A model generated the notes under the pieces. The model was not told the DNA's origin and did not search any database. It worked only from the letters and a program-made list of their open reading frames with translations. Below are positions 53,301 through 61,535 of a stretch of DNA of 64,000 nt, in pieces (the first letter of the stretch is position 1; each line of letters begins with the position of its first letter). A program made the translations under genes and the position numbers. The stretch is from Granulicella mallensis MP5ACTX8 (GTDB taxonomy: Bacteria > Acidobacteriota > Terriglobia > Terriglobales > Acidobacteriaceae): contig NC_016631.1 of assembly GCF_000178955.2 (NCBI RefSeq), positions 3,844,001 through 3,908,000 on the forward strand, written 5' to 3'.

Positions 53301-54235
53301 GAAGGACTCACATAGCTTACAGAGACACCACTCGCTGTGTGCGTCTTCACCGACCCACCCAACGATCCGCAACTCGACGCACCGCAACTGAGCGACCAGT
53401 CGACACCAGCGTCAGCCGGGTCGTTGGCAACGATCGCTGTCAATGAGGTCGAGTGAGTTGAACCGGTGGTTGTCAAATACACGTTCGACTGCAACACGCT
53501 CACCGTGACCGGAACGGGCGGAGGAGGCGCAGTGATCTGCACTTTGGCGCTTGCCGATTTGCTCGTGTCGGTCAGCGAGGTAGCCGTGATCGTCACGATG
53601 CCGCCCGTCGGCACGACGGAGGGGGCCGTATACGTTGTGGATTCTAGCGATGATGTTGGATTGAACGAGCCGCAGGCACTCGATCCGCACGTGGCCGTCC
53701 AGGTGACGCCCGCACCCAACGGATCGTTGGTCACCGCGGCGTTGAAGACGTGGGTCGCCTTGATCTCCAGAGAAGCCGGCACCGCACCAGTGAACGCAAC
53801 GCCGATTGGCGTTGCCACGATGGTGAGGCTTACGCTGCTGCTTTGCGATGGGTTGCTGGTCACTGTCGCCGTGACGGTAATGGCACCATTGATCGGCGCT
53901 ACCGACGGAGCCGTGTAGACCGTAGCCACACCGTCCGCCGTATGGATGGGAGCCAGTGTGCCGCACGCGCCATTACTAATGCTGCCCGTAACGGGATTGC
54001 CCTCGCAAGTCACGATCCAATCGACGCCTGCGCTGCTTTTGTCTCCAACCGGCATCATGCTGAAATTCACAGCGGAGCCCACCGCAAGAATGCTGGTCTT
54101 CACGGCTGTTCCGCTGGCCGTGCTCATCGCAATAGGCGCAGCGGCAGCCTCAGAAGAAGAGACACCGCCACTGCTGCAACCGGTAATCGCTGCTGCCAGG
54201 GCCGTTATGCACAGTACGCTGAGAAGACGGGCCAT
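50345..54235 (-). CDS. Large Ig-repeat/beta-propeller lipoprotein
   Basis: A 1296-residue lipoprotein. ATG 54235 is chosen (AGGA about 10 bases upstream; lipobox AAITGCSSGG follows); the frame is open to 54316. Six Ig-like repeats of roughly 90-110 residues follow (about 40-650), most with W..xCGSxxCGSF and YTAP. Then come a carboxypeptidase-regulatory-like segment (LNGSVQAGTQPVVGASVFLYAAGTSGY), a helical part (NEVTTVASAWATAP, DTLQAAFNIAQHPG), and a beta-propeller of NHL/SMP-30-like blades (FAVDASGNLWITD, LAIDANGNVWVSG, DAQDNLWIANG). It ends in HIGVATPVVTPIALGMKN. The part after the Ig repeats matches the protein at 57,022. It is downstream of the anti-sigma gene and probably in its operon. 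An adhesin or matrix role is likely. Confidence 0.82.
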   Translation of the reverse strand: MARLLSVLCITALAAAITGCSSGGVSSSEAAAAPIAMSTASGTAVKTSILAVGSAVNFSMMPVGDKSSAGVDWIVTCEGNPVTGSISNGACGTLAPIHTADGVATVYTAPSVAPINGAITVTATVTSNPSQSSSVSLTIVATPIGVAFTGAVPASLEIKATHVFNAAVTNDPLGAGVTWTATCGSSACGSFNPTSSLESTTYTAPSVVPTGGIVTITATSLTDTSKSASAKVQITAPPPPVPVTVSVLQSNVYLTTTGSTHSTSLTAIVANDPADAGVDWSLSCGASSCGSLGGSVKTHTASGVSVSYVSPSSIPSGGTVTITAASTTNPAVSASATATILTTAPIVVTMPSAPPSALTTGAQATLAATVASDPKNLGVNWTASCGGTGGCGSFNLSPAHTASAGKIIYTAPASVPTGGLVTITASSPASTPSNPAIAITTVVAAPPTLAFTQIPTMPLTAAAQAPVSATVANDVSPGGVTWSVQCGNTVPGGCGWISPVQTASGATAVYTAPPAPPVTLPAPKDTPPIASVTIVATSVADPSVSLSSSSIAINSSMVLSVGFVPSLPAQVQTDATVNLTAAVANDATNAGVDWQVCASGCGFFTVKPAIPAIPATATTPYVPAVPAVTAPSVPAWPNGLPIPYTAPSDPPASGVVVVEALAHADGTTANSGTIAITTSPTGPALNGSVQAGTQPVVGASVFLYAAGTSGYASASAQIAAATTDKNGKFTVSAGYTCPSPISQMYLVATGGKVGANAANPNLSMMTALGSCNGLGSSAVVVNEVTTVASAWATAPFAANDELTGNSSDLYLGTSSGNLSGLANAFAAVNNLVDITTGQARFVIPAANAAVPYVEINTLANALNACTGTSGGVEGDGSPCGVLFTATDTLPAGKFNGTIAPSDTLQAAFNIAQHPGANTEAYILDSLNLFTLGTSVSPFQPILTALPGDWSISLNYTSGGGLTTTGTVGSFAVDASGNLWITDTAGGDVIEWNAVGAALSPSTGFPAGGGLLAIDANGNVWVSGNSVLSELTNLGTPVLGSPFAGVAGGGSDMAFDAQDNLWIANGGGVNEFNNLGVELSPASGFTNSGNSGITAVGIDSSNNVWIGNSISTAPSIFSELTNPGGELIVNSGLAPTGEGITILPQLASDGKGDIWGVSASGNAENNGSAVVCEVPPYGGLGTTLIPTCYSGVGYPATPGSFPIGANPQGLAFDGAGGLWIAGPGGGVFLRDAMGNYASAGVSIPVPNAGSLRAAVDGAGNVWVLLANNIVIEHIGVATPVVTPIALGMKNNKLAAKP

Positions 54236-54328
54236 CGCATGCCCATCCTGCCGCCTTCGGCATCGCCGGGCAGGTATAAAACGTGAAAGCGGACTGGAAA
54301 TGATAATGGACTGCATGACCGGGTTCTC

Positions 54329-56143
54329 CTACCTGTCTGTATTCCGGCGGGAGTCTTTTGCAGACTCCCCATAGGCTTGATCCGCAGCGCCGGCGATGCG
54401 ATCCAGCGTTGAGGACATGTCCGCGAAGATCGCTTCCGCGCTTCGCTCAGCCGGAGCATCGGTCTGCGTCAGCTCCTTCACAAACACCAGATTCCTGGAC
54501 GCCTCATCGCTAAGCGAGGCCGAGCCCCGCGCAAGAATGCGTCCATTGAAAGAGGAGCCCCCCTCCATCAGCGCCAACAGCCCGCGCTCCTGGCGCAGAG
54601 CGGTTTCCAGGCGTGCGTGATGGCTGTAGAGCAACTCCACGATCGTGGCCGAAGTGATGACCGGCATCTGCTCTGTAGCCACAAAGCGCGTCTTCAAATC
54701 GACGATCGCGCTGCTCTCGTGGCTAATCGTGAGAGCTTCAGTGAAGGCCTGTTGCGCCATCGCATTGATGTCGTCAACCTTCCGCCCGCGCGACCGAAGA
54801 TAGGTTTCCAGTGCCGACGAGCGGTCGGGCAAAGATGTCGCTTGTACACTGACGGATTCACTTCCAGTGAGCGGAGCTTCCCGCATCTGCGCCGCACTCT
54901 GGAGGACGAGCTTCAATCGCGGCACTAATCCAAGTTGAGATTCCAGCTGCCGCTTGCGCTCTTCTGTCTCGAGCAGGCCATCTACCTCGATGGCCTGCGG
55001 AAGCCGATGGATCTCGATCTGCTCGCCAGTATCTGCTGCAAGCTGATTCAGGATGAGCCTGACCGTAAGCTCGGTTTCATCCAGCTGTTCAGGAGTCGGC
55101 GCCAGCGGACGACGCGGCAAGGGGAGAAGAAGGGGCTGTAGTTGTGACCCGATCATTTTGGGGTCGTCCACTCCTCCCACCGGCTCAAAGACGCTCGGAT
55201 CGACGGAGCTCCACGGCAGGATCGCGAAATCGACTTCGGCAATCTCCACCGTCTCGCTGTCACGGAAATCGACTCGCCGCGCGACCGGATGAAAATCGGT
55301 ATCCCGCACGGTCAGCGATTCTTCCGACACCTCGCCATCCGGCACGGTCGTGGTCAGCGTTAGCAGATGAACACCGCTACGATCAATGCGATCGGTGCGC
55401 ACATGCTGATGATCGTGCCACGTCTGATACGCGGAGGCGGAGATAGGCTGGTTCCAGTCCACTCCCGCAGCGCCAAGTGTCGAACGGAGTTGTTCTTCGG
55501 CAACGGACAAGGCTGCAGGCTTGGGCCGATGCCTTCCCTGCACATCCCAATAGATCGATCGATTCACGATCTGCTTCGCCGTCTTGATTTGAACCGTCTG
55601 GTGCGCCACTCCGGGGTTCGCCGCAGTGTTGGGCGTGTCCCAACTCTCTGCACGAACAAGCAGCGCATTTGCGCTGATACTGGGAGCGTGTTCCCGCAAT
55701 AAGAATGAAAAGGCCAGAACTCCCGTAACCAGCCCAAAAATCACTCCGATGGATACCAACGGAAGAGCCGACGAGAAGCCGTGTCTCCAAGCGCTAGAAG
55801 CTGGAACAGTCCACTTTTGTTGCGATGTCTCCCGCCGCACCTGAAACTCCAGCCACGTGGCAAAGGCTGTGCGAGGCCCTTCCTCAAGAATCGTGTCCAC
55901 GCCCTCCAGGCTCTCGCGATAAAGCTGGATCATATATTCCGCGCGCGGCCCTTCTAGGCTCCGTTGATGCATCCGGCATCCCCTGCACGTGGCCAGGTGC
56001 CGCCGCGCCGTCCACCTCTCAAAGAGTGAAAGTTCGCCGCAAAACAAAGCCGCCAATCGCTCGTCGGAGAGATGGGTATCGGAGTTGGGAAGAAGATGCC
56101 GCAGCAGCTTATCGATCACCCTGCCCACCATTCCGCAAGCCAT
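54329..56143 (-). CDS. Zinc anti-sigma factor with long periplasmic domain
   Basis: A 604-residue membrane anti-sigma factor. The cytoplasmic N-terminus carries the zinc anti-sigma motif His49-x3-Cys53-x2-Cys56 in RRHLATCRGCR. A single membrane segment lies near residues 124-149 (ALPLVSIGVIFGLVTGVLAF). The 450-residue periplasmic part has a beta-rich region (HLLTLTTTVPDGEVSEESLTV, RRVDFRDSETVEIAEVDFAI) and then a long helical region with charged repeats. Most zinc anti-sigma factors are much shorter, so this large sensor part is unusual. Its gene start overlaps the sigma gene by 35 bases, which points to a fixed sigma/anti-sigma ratio. Confidence 0.9.
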   Translation of the reverse strand: MACGMVGRVIDKLLRHLLPNSDTHLSDERLAALFCGELSLFERWTARRHLATCRGCRMHQRSLEGPRAEYMIQLYRESLEGVDTILEEGPRTAFATWLEFQVRRETSQQKWTVPASSAWRHGFSSALPLVSIGVIFGLVTGVLAFSFLLREHAPSISANALLVRAESWDTPNTAANPGVAHQTVQIKTAKQIVNRSIYWDVQGRHRPKPAALSVAEEQLRSTLGAAGVDWNQPISASAYQTWHDHQHVRTDRIDRSGVHLLTLTTTVPDGEVSEESLTVRDTDFHPVARRVDFRDSETVEIAEVDFAILPWSSVDPSVFEPVGGVDDPKMIGSQLQPLLLPLPRRPLAPTPEQLDETELTVRLILNQLAADTGEQIEIHRLPQAIEVDGLLETEERKRQLESQLGLVPRLKLVLQSAAQMREAPLTGSESVSVQATSLPDRSSALETYLRSRGRKVDDINAMAQQAFTEALTISHESSAIVDLKTRFVATEQMPVITSATIVELLYSHHARLETALRQERGLLALMEGGSSFNGRILARGSASLSDEASRNLVFVKELTQTDAPAERSAEAIFADMSSTLDRIAGAADQAYGESAKDSRRNTDR

Positions 56144-56807
56144 AGACTGCTGCCAGACGCACAGCCACCTGCTTCACCACGAAGGCAGCTCGTTGTTCGC
56201 TGAATCCAAGGGCGAGACCGATGTCTTTGTACGGGAAGCCTTGCGCCCGCATTTGAAAGCATTGCCGATGCTGCGGCTTCAGGCTTGAAAGTACCGTCCT
56301 CATGAGCTTGACTTGCTCCTTATTCGAATAGCTCTCCTCCGGGCTCAACGCGGGGTCGGCTAGATTCTCCATGACAAAACTGCGGGCCTCTTCGTTCACG
56401 ACTGTCCCGTGCTCCTTCTTCAACACGTTGATGGCGAGATTGTGAGCCACCCGGACGATCCATCCCTGGACGTTCTCGATCTTGCTCTCCTTGAGAAGCT
56501 CTATGGTCAGGCGCATAAAGGTCTCCTGGATGATTTCGTCAGCGTGATCGCGTCCCAACTGCATGCTGTGCATGTAACGGTAGAGCCTGGGCCGGTACTC
56601 GTCGTACAGTGCCAGGATGAACTCTTCCCTTGAATCTCCTTTGAGAGTCTGCACGGGATCCTGCCGTTCCTTGTCTCCAGTTGGCGCTCGGTCTTCAAGC
56701 AGTGTCGGCGCAAGATAGGTTGCGTCCTCCGTGGGTAGTTCCGGCTCCGTGAAGCTTGAGCCGCTGTTCCGCCGAATATGAATCTCCGTTCTTTGACAGA
56801 TCTGCAT
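56109..56807 (-). CDS. ECF-type RNA polymerase sigma factor
   Basis: A 232-residue sigma-70-family factor of the ECF kind. ATG 56807 has AGGAG about 8 bases upstream; an in-frame ATG at 56960 would add 51 residues without similarity. Region 2 is seen in ALYDEYRPRLYRYMHSMQLG and DHADEIIQETFMRL, then QGWIVRVAHNLAINVLKK. Region 4 follows in VLSSLKPQHRQCFQMRAQGFPYKDIGLALGFS. The gene overlaps the anti-sigma gene, and the surface-protein genes follow on the same strand, making them the likely regulon. Such factors often activate their own promoter, but a matching promoter motif was not identified. Confidence 0.93.
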   Translation of the reverse strand: MQICQRTEIHIRRNSGSSFTEPELPTEDATYLAPTLLEDRAPTGDKERQDPVQTLKGDSREEFILALYDEYRPRLYRYMHSMQLGRDHADEIIQETFMRLTIELLKESKIENVQGWIVRVAHNLAINVLKKEHGTVVNEEARSFVMENLADPALSPEESYSNKEQVKLMRTVLSSLKPQHRQCFQMRAQGFPYKDIGLALGFSEQRAAFVVKQVAVRLAAVYGLRNGGQGDR

Positions 56808-57021
56808 TCTCGCTGCTCCTATACCCTGCCCGCAGGGCGCAACTCGTCCTTGACGCTTCGCATCTCCCAGCGAAGACGGATGTCGTCTTTCCTCTGTATC
56901 CAGAGCGTGAGCCTTGAATACAGAGGGCGGTGAAAGCAGAGTCGAGATTTGCATATCCATGCGAAACAGTTGCGATGCCCACGTTATTTCTCCGAGTATT
57001 TTTCACTCCTGCCTGCACTCG

Positions 57022-60000
57022 TCATGGACGCACTCCTAACAAGCCGTTCGCCAGTGCAGTTGAAGCAGGCGTGATCACCGGCGCTCCAATGCCGATATAC
57101 TCCACCAACGAGTTGCCTCGGACGTTGGAGCCGAAGGAGTCGGCATTCAGCACCCAGAGGTTACCGGAGCCGTCAATGGCCGCGCTGATCCCAGGAACCG
57201 GAGAACTTGTAAAGTTGGGATCTGTAATCAGTGTCGGCGTCTCAGTACTGCTGGTGCCCGTGTAACCGTTCGTTTGTGGTGAAATCAGTGTTCCACCGGT
57301 TGTGAACTCATCGATATTCGCGGTGAAGTTGCCCAACCCTGGGAGGCTGGAGGGATTGTTCAGCACCGAAAAAAGATGGCCTTGTCCATCGAGCACTAAT
57401 TGCGAGCCGCAGGCTCTTTGGGTCTTGATCGGGTAGGAATTTGCCACGGCACCCGCGTTGAACACATCCAGATTCAAACCGGTCGGGTCGCATCCGTAGA
57501 TGTTGCTGGAGCCGTCCACGGCCAGGGTTGTCGATATACGCCCAGAACTCGACGAAAACGCATCGTAGGTGAGGCTTCCATCCGATGTGCTGAGCTGAAG
57601 CACATCCGCACCGCCAGAAGGGTTACCGCCGGCTGCCCATATCCCCCCGCCAGAGTCGAAAACCAGATAACCCGGACTATAGCCGGTAATCGCTCCTCCA
57701 GTGACGCCAGGGCTTCCGTCGCCCCTAACCTCGGCCACATTGTGGCCGCTTGGCTGGACAAACCACGCGTCACCACTGCCGTCGATGGCCAGGTTTTCGG
57801 CAATCCCTGTAAAAACAGGGTTCTGCGCAGAAAGACTGGGGCTGGTGTTGATTTCGATCACATTGTTATAGGAATCGTTCACCCATAGGTTCCCCGACTG
57901 ATCGATGGCGAGCGAAGTGATCTCAGGGCCTCTGTTCTGGATTGCATTCGGCTCCGGGTTGTACCCGCCATAGGTCGGGGTTCCCGAACTTAAGGTAGTC
58001 GCGGGCGTCTGAGACAGAGGTGCACCCAGGGCGTTGAACCCCGCGATCATCAGGGCTGATGTTTGGAAGGTGTTTGTGCTAAAAATGCCTGCCCCGACCC
58101 AGATGTTTCCGGCGGCATCGATACCCATAGCCCCATTGAGGCTCCCCCCGTTGCTGCCGTCCGCGAATGTGACGCCAGGCGCAACTCCCAGTCCCGCTCC
58201 GGTGAAGGTGAGAGCCAGCGTCAGGTCTGTGGGCACGTCAGGACCGGTCACGGCAAGGGGGCTGCTGCCGGGGTCCGGACTCGTGAGGCTGTAAGGCTGT
58301 GTCGTCATGGACGCAACCAAGCCCAGCAGCGTGGGGACATCGTTGCCGGGATTCTGCGCGATGTCGAGTGCTGCCTGCAGCGTGTCACCCGGTTGCGTGC
58401 CGCCACTGGGCTTTGCCGCTGTAAACAGGCCGCTGCCGCAGCTTGTTGAGCCACTGCTCTCCACGCAGGAGGCCAGCATGTCCGCCAGCGCGTTGATGCG
58501 CGTGGTCGGCACCGTGCTGTTGTTCAGAATATTCGGATCGCCTGCCAGATCCAGCTTATACGCCGGAGTATTGGTAAGTGCCGTTCCTGTTCCCAGATCT
58601 ACAAGATTGGACACCGCCTTGAAGGCATTGACCAGCCCGGTATAGTTGCAGGTTTCCGGCCCTGTGCTTTGCCAACCGCTTGCGGCGTTACAACTCAAGT
58701 CTGATGCCAGTGCCGGCGCGCCCACTGCAATGCCGCCGCCCGTATTCACAGTAGCGAATGAGGACAACGCATAGGCCGAGGCCACTGTCGTCACTTCATT
58801 CACCTTGACGAACGAGGGAAGGGTGCCGCAGGTGCCCAGCCCCTCCATCAACACGATGCTGGAATTAGCTCCATTTCCACTGTCCCCCCCGGTAGCAACC
58901 AGGTACATCTGGTCTCCGGGGGCGCCCGCCGCGGGGCAGGCGTATTGGAGCGTGAAGGTCCCCTTGGAATCCGTGAGGATGGTGGCAGGTATCGTCGCAA
59001 GAGCGCTGGAGCCCTTGCCGTAGCCGGTGGTACCTGCGGCATACATCTGCACCGTCGCACCTGTGATCGGCGACATACCGCTGACGACTGAACCGTTGAG
59101 CGTGATGGCTCCGAAGATGAATTGATCGACAGTAGAAGTTGCGCTGGTTCCTCCCGGCGTGACAACCGTGACATCCACGGTGCCCGTCCCCGCAGGTGAA
59201 ACAGCCGTAATGCTGGTATCAGAGATCACATTAAGACTGGTGGCAGGCGTGGCGCCAAAGTTGACCGCAGTCGCACCCGTGAAGTTGGTTCCTGTGATGG
59301 TCACAGACGTACCGCCCGCCGACGGACCGGCGGCCGGGCTGATGCCCGTTACCGTCGGAGCATTCACGGAATAGGTGAATTGATCGGCAGCAGCAGTCGC
59401 GCTCGTGCCGTTCGGCGTGACCACCTTTACATCCACGGTGCCCGTTCCCGCAGGAGAGACTGCCGTAATGCTGGTAGGGGAGATCACTATAAAGCTGGTG
59501 GCAGGCGTGGCGCCAAAGGTGACGGCAGTCGCACCCGTGAAGTTGGTTCCTGTAATGGTCACAGAGGTGCCTGCCGCTCCTGAGGAAGGACTCAGGGCCG
59601 TGACCGTGGGGGCGACGTTATTGATAGTGAAGGTTGTCGCAGCAGAGACGCCCGAAGCCTGGGCTACGGTCACATTAGCCGTACCCGCGCTGGCGATGAG
59701 AGAGGCTGGAACCGCAGCCGTAAGCTTCGTCGCGCTGCCATAGGTCGTCGCCAGCGCCGTGCCGCTCCACTGCACTGTAGAGCCGGAGACGAAGTTCGTT
59801 CCGTTCACCGTCAGCGTAAACGCAGCACCGCCCGCGCTCGCGGAGGTCGGCGAGAGGCTGCTGATGACGGGCGCGGGCAGCTGAGGCTGAATCGTATAGG
59901 TGGCGCTATTGATGGCGCTAGGCGTATAGCCCGTGACAATGGCAACCGCGCTCAGCGTGGTGTTCTGCGAGATCGTAAGCGGGACAGTATAGAGTTTAGC

Positions 60001-60525
60001 GCTCGAGGCCTGTGTGCCGCCGGTGGTGATCGGCGAACTTCCGTCGGTGGTGTAATAAATATTTGCGCCGGACAAAGAATCGAGGATCGTGATCTGTTGA
60101 GGACCGGTATAAGTGCCGCCCGCTGGGCTGATGCTCGGCGTCGGAGCCGTATTGAGATTGATTGTGTAACCCGCCGAGGCAACAGCGCTCGGCGACATGC
60201 CCGGCGCAACGGCGATGGCCTGGAGGAACTCGCTCTTAAAGACCGTGGTGGGCTGACTGCACTGCGGCGAAGAAGCCGTGGGTGTCGTTCCGTCCGTAGT
60301 GCAATAGAGCACCGCGCCCTGGGTCGCGTCCGAGATGGTAACGGGCTGTGACGCTGTATACGTGCCGCCGCCAGGACTGAAGGCAGGAGTCGCAGTTAGA
60401 GTGCCTGAGCCAGAAGAGGAACTGCTGCCGCCGCAGCCCACCATCGCCAGCATCTCCACCAGAACCAAGCCGACGATCAGAAACTTCCCGGCAAACTTAT
60501 GCGACTTACCCATTCCACCCTGCAT
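57022..60525 (-). CDS. Large lipoprotein: chitobiase-like, IPT/TIG and beta-propeller domains
   Basis: A 1167-residue lipoprotein. ATG 60525 has AAGG 8 bases upstream; GTG 60534 and ATG 60513 are alternatives. The lipobox is LAMVGCGGSS. Two to three chitobiase/hexosaminidase C-terminal-like repeats come first (FSPGGGTYTASQPVTI, CTTDGTTPTASSP, YTTDGSSPITTGG), then three IPT/TIG domains (about 215-470, for example TVTALSPSSGAAGTSVTITG). The remainder (about 480-1160) parallels the protein at 50,345: AGTTGYGKGS, QMYLVATGGDSG, NEVTTVASAYA, DTLQAALDIAQNPG, propeller blades (MGIDAAGNIWVGA, LAIDQSGNLWVND) and the ending EYIGIGAPVITPASTA. It lies just upstream of the sigma gene on the same strand. 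Surface adhesion or glycan binding is plausible; no catalytic motif is seen. Confidence 0.82.
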   Translation of the reverse strand: MQGGMGKSHKFAGKFLIVGLVLVEMLAMVGCGGSSSSSGSGTLTATPAFSPGGGTYTASQPVTISDATQGAVLYCTTDGTTPTASSPQCSQPTTVFKSEFLQAIAVAPGMSPSAVASAGYTINLNTAPTPSISPAGGTYTGPQQITILDSLSGANIYYTTDGSSPITTGGTQASSAKLYTVPLTISQNTTLSAVAIVTGYTPSAINSATYTIQPQLPAPVISSLSPTSASAGGAAFTLTVNGTNFVSGSTVQWSGTALATTYGSATKLTAAVPASLIASAGTANVTVAQASGVSAATTFTINNVAPTVTALSPSSGAAGTSVTITGTNFTGATAVTFGATPATSFIVISPTSITAVSPAGTGTVDVKVVTPNGTSATAAADQFTYSVNAPTVTGISPAAGPSAGGTSVTITGTNFTGATAVNFGATPATSLNVISDTSITAVSPAGTGTVDVTVVTPGGTSATSTVDQFIFGAITLNGSVVSGMSPITGATVQMYAAGTTGYGKGSSALATIPATILTDSKGTFTLQYACPAAGAPGDQMYLVATGGDSGNGANSSIVLMEGLGTCGTLPSFVKVNEVTTVASAYALSSFATVNTGGGIAVGAPALASDLSCNAASGWQSTGPETCNYTGLVNAFKAVSNLVDLGTGTALTNTPAYKLDLAGDPNILNNSTVPTTRINALADMLASCVESSGSTSCGSGLFTAAKPSGGTQPGDTLQAALDIAQNPGNDVPTLLGLVASMTTQPYSLTSPDPGSSPLAVTGPDVPTDLTLALTFTGAGLGVAPGVTFADGSNGGSLNGAMGIDAAGNIWVGAGIFSTNTFQTSALMIAGFNALGAPLSQTPATTLSSGTPTYGGYNPEPNAIQNRGPEITSLAIDQSGNLWVNDSYNNVIEINTSPSLSAQNPVFTGIAENLAIDGSGDAWFVQPSGHNVAEVRGDGSPGVTGGAITGYSPGYLVFDSGGGIWAAGGNPSGGADVLQLSTSDGSLTYDAFSSSSGRISTTLAVDGSSNIYGCDPTGLNLDVFNAGAVANSYPIKTQRACGSQLVLDGQGHLFSVLNNPSSLPGLGNFTANIDEFTTGGTLISPQTNGYTGTSSTETPTLITDPNFTSSPVPGISAAIDGSGNLWVLNADSFGSNVRGNSLVEYIGIGAPVITPASTALANGLLGVRP

Positions 60526-60876
60526 GCGACACACCTTTTCCTTCAGTCTTCCGAAACAAACACAGAAGCCTGGTCATTCTGAATTTTTCAACGATGGCGA
60601 AGAAGGCCCGAGTAAAGCTCCGCTTAAGTGACAATTGGGGAGGCAATTCTCAACGGCTGCTCTCGATTATTTTCGGGTTTCTTATTTGCTATGCCAGGAA
60701 GGGCTAGAAGAGGGGAAGAGCGTGAGATATCAGTCTCTTTTATTCCAAAGGAACGCAGCAAAGCCAGGCTCCCGTAGGACTCGCGGGGAAGCTCGCTTCG
60801 AGCTACTAGACTTTATTTAGACTCTTTCGAAAACGATAGTTACACATGCCCCCATCACCTCAGGTTAACGATATGT

Positions 60877-60902
60877 AAAAAAGCTCGTGCGCACGCACGA
60901 GC
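60877..60902 (-). terminator. Orphan terminator-like hairpin
   Basis: On the minus strand an 8-bp GC-rich stem (60902-60895 with 60890-60883) and 4-nt loop are followed by six T residues (60882-60877). No minus-strand protein gene precedes it, so it could end an unannotated small RNA from the 60.9-61.5 kb region or be fortuitous. Confidence 0.55.
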
Positions 60903-61081
60903 AGAGACAACGAAGAGATCCCAGAGCTCCATCCCATACTCGACCCGTATCTCTGCCTGCCTTTGAGGTCTCAAGCTAATGCGCTATGAGGCAGCCAGCC
61001 CCATGATGTGGAAGAGAGCAAAAACTGTCGATCGACGATGGCGGCAAACCGCGTCTAGTCTGGTGCAGCGCTAATTCGTTG

Positions 61082-61178
61082 AAGAATGAAGATGCTATTC
61101 ACCACAGCGCGAAGCGCGTTCCCTGACGCTGAAGCGTCACGGTTTGCGCTTCGCGCAATTTTGAGCATCCTCATTCTT
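61082..61178. repeat. Nested 97-bp palindrome (REP/MITE-like)
   Basis: Three concentric pairings are visible: outer arms 61082-61096 with 61164-61178 (one mismatch in 15), middle arms 61107-61117 with 61146-61156 (perfect, GCGCGAAGCGC), and an inner hairpin 61124-61139 (TGACGCT with AGCGTCA). This could fold into a cruciform or one long structured RNA. No transposase or target duplication was recognised. Confidence 0.65.
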
Positions 61179-61535
61179 TTTAACCACTCACCACACTAGA
61201 GCATTTTCACTATAGCTTCGTCTTATCGTTCCTCTTCCATTCGCTGGTTGCGCGAGCCTCGATTGAATCTCCCGTAAACCCCTTGTTGCGCTGCGGTGAA
61301 TTGTGAGCATGCCCTGTTGAGAGCCTGTTCCCCCATTGTCTACGTGGACAGGGGCGTAGTTACCCAGCGCTCTCCACGAATAGAACCTCAGCAATTCGCA
61401 TGTCTTACGGAAGCACTCGGCAAGCCCCTCATCTTCACGGGGCGGGTCGAGTAAACGGCTTTGGCTTGTTCTGATTGCAGTTGTTCAAGCCAGGTCATTC
61501 TCCAAAACCAGAGCAGTCACCAAGGAGCAATTTCT

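Larger units (their letters stand above)
60526..61535. other. One-kilobase non-coding region
   Basis: Between the divergently oriented propeller-lipoprotein and secreted-protein genes no reading frame with a convincing start, domain or codon pattern was found. The region holds a terminator-like hairpin on the minus strand (60,877-60,902) and a nested palindrome (61,082-61,178), with AT-rich stretches that could contain promoters for both flanking genes. Confidence 0.6.

Noticed and set aside
50400..54200. Periodic repeats that could suggest a CRISPR or satellite array
   Set aside because: The periodicity is about 300 bp and is explained by protein Ig repeats; units differ in sequence and there are no uniform spacers.
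39281..60525. Prophage or integrated mobile island
   Set aside because: No integrase, structural phage gene, tRNA attachment site or transposase was found; composition is like the surroundings.
60635..60820. Small open frame in the 1-kb gap
   Set aside because: 61 codons without ribosome-binding site or similarity that I recognise; base composition is intergenic-like.
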